64,000 nt of DNA from Planctomycetaceae bacterium (GTDB lineage: Bacteria; Planctomycetota; Phycisphaerae; Phycisphaerales; SM1A02). The stretch lies in contig JAIXYQ010000010.1 in assembly GCA_027490145.1 (NCBI GenBank), forward strand, positions 124,001 to 188,000, given 5' to 3'. Below, piece after piece: positions 62,304-64,000 of the stretch; the stretch's first letter is position 1, and each line of letters starts with the position of its first letter. The translations under genes were made by a program, and so were the position numbers. The notes beneath the pieces were generated by a model, which was not told the DNA's origin, ran no database searches, and was given only the letters and a program-made list of their open reading frames with translations.

Positions 62304-64000
62304 CACCGGCCTCCCTTGCGGATCGCCGAGAGCTTCACGCGCGGCCTCGCGACGACCTTCGCGTCCGTGCCGAAGAGCACCGATCCCTCCATGCTCGCCG
62401 CGACCGCGCAGCCGACGAGGCAGTCGAGCCAGTGGTTGTCCGCGCCTGCGAGGCGCAGCTTCCACTCGTCGACCACGCGGCCGCGGCCCTCGGTCTTGAC
62501 GCGGTACTCGCTTGTCAGGTGCGCGGCGAAGACCTCGTGCGCACGTGAGTCACGCCCGAAGAGCGAGAGCGATCCAGGGTCGCCGTGCGGCACCGCGAGG
62601 CGGGCGTGCACGAAGCTCTTCCAGAAGTTGGTGTCGAAGGTCACGTGCCGCACGGCGCGCTTGCCGCTGACGGTCGGGATGCGCCAGTTGAGGCCGACGC
62701 GCTCCCCGCGGCGGCGCTTGTAGTCGCTGAACGGCACGCTCGACGCGCCGACGTAGCGCCCGTGCGAGGGCATCACCGTGCCCGCGTGCTTCGTCTCGCG
62801 GCAGAACTGGTAGACGACATCCGTCGACGAGCCCCAGTTCGCATCGACCAGGAGCCGCGAGACACGCACCATCGCGCCGTCATCACGCCGCCACTCGCGG
62901 GCGACGAGGTGCTCGGTGACGCGCTCGAGCCCGGCGTAGAGCGATCCCTCGAGCCCGGCGCGCGGACTTGCCGCCGCGAGCGTTCGCTTCACGTCGCGCA
63001 GCGTCCAGGCGGTGCCCGCGGGGAACTTCTGGTCGGGCTCCGTGCCGTAGTCGACGACCGTTCCGCTGAAGTCGTCCTCCCACGCGACGACGCACCAGAA
63101 GAGGCACTTCGCCTGCACGTCGACGAAGGCGGTCAGGTGCGAGGTGCCGATCGGCAGCTCGCCGCGTGGCATGCCGTTGGTCTTCGCCGCGATCGCCTCG
63201 GCGCTGAGCAGCTCGTCGTCGAGCGCAGTCGCCTCGGGCAGCGGATCGTTCTGGTACTCGGCGTGGAACGCAGCCTCGTCCTGGAGACGGAGGTTCATCG
63301 CGTGCTGCAGGGCGCTCGCCTCGTCGTGGTTGAAGCGCGCCTCCCACGCGACCCGCGATCCTTCGTCCATCGCACGGCGGTGCTCGAGGTAGAAGGCGGT
63401 CGCGTCGCGGAGTCCCGAGCCGCTCTTGAGCCCCTCGGCACGCAGCTTCGCGTAGCGGTCCCACAGCGGCTGGTTCGTCGGGAAGGCGTAGACCATCCGC
63501 GTCCGCTCGCCTTGCCACTCCTGGTGCTTCTCCCGATCCAGCAGCCGGTCGGCCAGGTCGTCCTGCCGCACGACGGTGAGCGTCATTAGCCCGGCGATCT
63601 TGCGGCCTGGACCTGCGAGGCCGAGGACGGCGCCCGCAAGGATGCGCTCGCGGTTGGCGCACTGCGACGGGCTGCGTGCGCTCTCGTCGGTCTGAGGGTC
63701 GTCGATCAGGACGAGCGACGGACGGATGCTCGCGCCGTCGGGGCGCTTGTGCTTCATGCCGCGGATGCGGCCGGTGATCCCGCCGACGCGCACGACGGCG
63801 CCCGAGGCGGGCGATCCTGCGACGGACGGCAGCACGATCTCGCGTGCGGTCCACCCGATGTGCGTCTGCTTGCCCATCTGGAGCTGGCCACCAGCGCGCT
63901 GGTGGATTCCCTCGAGCGAGCGGATGGGAAAGCACACCTCCGGGAAGTCGTCGAGGAGGAGGTCGTTGTTCTCGAGCTCGGCCTTGATCGACTCGAGCAT
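62303..64000 (-). CDS. Terminase large subunit, 5' partial
   Basis: 565 residues visible; the frame runs off the right edge, so the N-terminal Walker A region is outside the window. SIRPSLVLIDDPQTDESARS is the Walker B region. The C-terminal nuclease domain shows Asp residues in TSHLTAFVDVQAKCLFWCVV, VSRLLVDANWGSSTDVVYQF and GADNHWLDCLVGCAVAASME. Known: packs DNA into the prohead and cuts concatemers. The pattern fits the GpA-like/large-terminase family. First visible gene of the structural operon. Confidence 0.9.
   Translation of the reverse strand: MLESIKAELENNDLLLDDFPEVCFPIRSLEGIHQRAGGQLQMGKQTHIGWTAREIVLPSVAGSPASGAVVRVGGITGRIRGMKHKRPDGASIRPSLVLIDDPQTDESARSPSQCANRERILAGAVLGLAGPGRKIAGLMTLTVVRQDDLADRLLDREKHQEWQGERTRMVYAFPTNQPLWDRYAKLRAEGLKSGSGLRDATAFYLEHRRAMDEGSRVAWEARFNHDEASALQHAMNLRLQDEAAFHAEYQNDPLPEATALDDELLSAEAIAAKTNGMPRGELPIGTSHLTAFVDVQAKCLFWCVVAWEDDFSGTVVDYGTEPDQKFPAGTAWTLRDVKRTLAAASPRAGLEGSLYAGLERVTEHLVAREWRRDDGAMVRVSRLLVDANWGSSTDVVYQFCRETKHAGTVMPSHGRYVGASSVPFSDYKRRRGERVGLNWRIPTVSGKRAVRHVTFDTNFWKSFVHARLAVPHGDPGSLSLFGRDSRAHEVFAAHLTSEYRVKTEGRGRVVDEWKLRLAGADNHWLDCLVGCAVAASMEGSVLFGTDAKVVARPRVKLSAIRKGGR

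Overview
The window is GC-rich (roughly two thirds G+C in the host part). It looks like a chromosomal segment of a planctomycete, most likely class Phycisphaerae. The evidence is: two exported proteins ending in a PAPGA / hydrophobic stretch / Arg-cluster tail, two large secreted proteins ending in dockerin-like D-x-D-x-D repeats with GGDLA..LGSWG cores, an arylsulfatase, and an 81-residue protein of a type I recall as common in planctomycetes. Taxonomy is inferred from protein style only; no rRNA or tRNA gene was seen.

Left part (1 to about 32.3 kb), host chromosome: an M1-like metallopeptidase cut by the window edge, a secreted agmatine-deiminase-like enzyme, small exported proteins, an oligopeptidase B-like S9 peptidase, katG, a metallo-beta-lactamase/rhodanese sulfur protein, pyrE, an arylsulfatase, a GNAT acetyltransferase, a DinB-like protein, tag, a fatty acid desaturase, a secreted RHG-motif protein, an amidase, a methyltransferase, a Brp/Blh carotene oxygenase, aroE, a large secreted beta-propeller/c-type cytochrome, an O-methyltransferase-DinB fusion and an MscS-family channel. 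Small remnants of decayed genes lie between them: GH29 fucosidase, a second desaturase, RidA, and an unidentified fragment.

Middle part (32.3-34.2 kb), junction: a frameshifted antitoxin remnant, a small membrane protein, hairpins, an 18-bp direct repeat at 32404 and 33883, and an inverted-repeat-rich stretch without a gene. Then comes a plus-strand defence operon (34.2-44.5 kb): an SNF2-type helicase with a C-terminal DUF3883-like domain, a DUF1156-type adenine/cytosine DNA methylase, a DUF499 P-loop ATPase, and a fourth gene resembling DUF4917/SIR2-like proteins. The first three match a helicase-methylase-ATPase (Hma-like) anti-phage system; the fourth is a candidate effector.

Right part (44.5-64 kb), minus strand: the structural module of a tailed (siphovirus-like) prophage. 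In transcription order (right to left): terminase large subunit (cut by the edge), zinc-ribbon protein, sigma-like small protein, gpW-like protein, lambda-type portal, fused prohead protease/major capsid protein, DUF2190 decoration protein, head-tail connectors, tail tube, overlapping tail-assembly-chaperone reading frames, a second DUF2190 protein, tape measure, and distal tail proteins. A distal cassette follows, with two methyltransferases, two glycosyltransferase-like proteins and a Ser/Gly-rich protein carrying a Hint (intein-like) domain. Three plus-strand 'moron' genes of different composition interrupt the module; one has a HEPN-type RNALSH motif. The 8-mer GTCGGTAC recurs on the transcribed strand shortly upstream of four structural genes and may mark phage regulatory sites. 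No integrase, lysis gene or replication gene lies inside the window.
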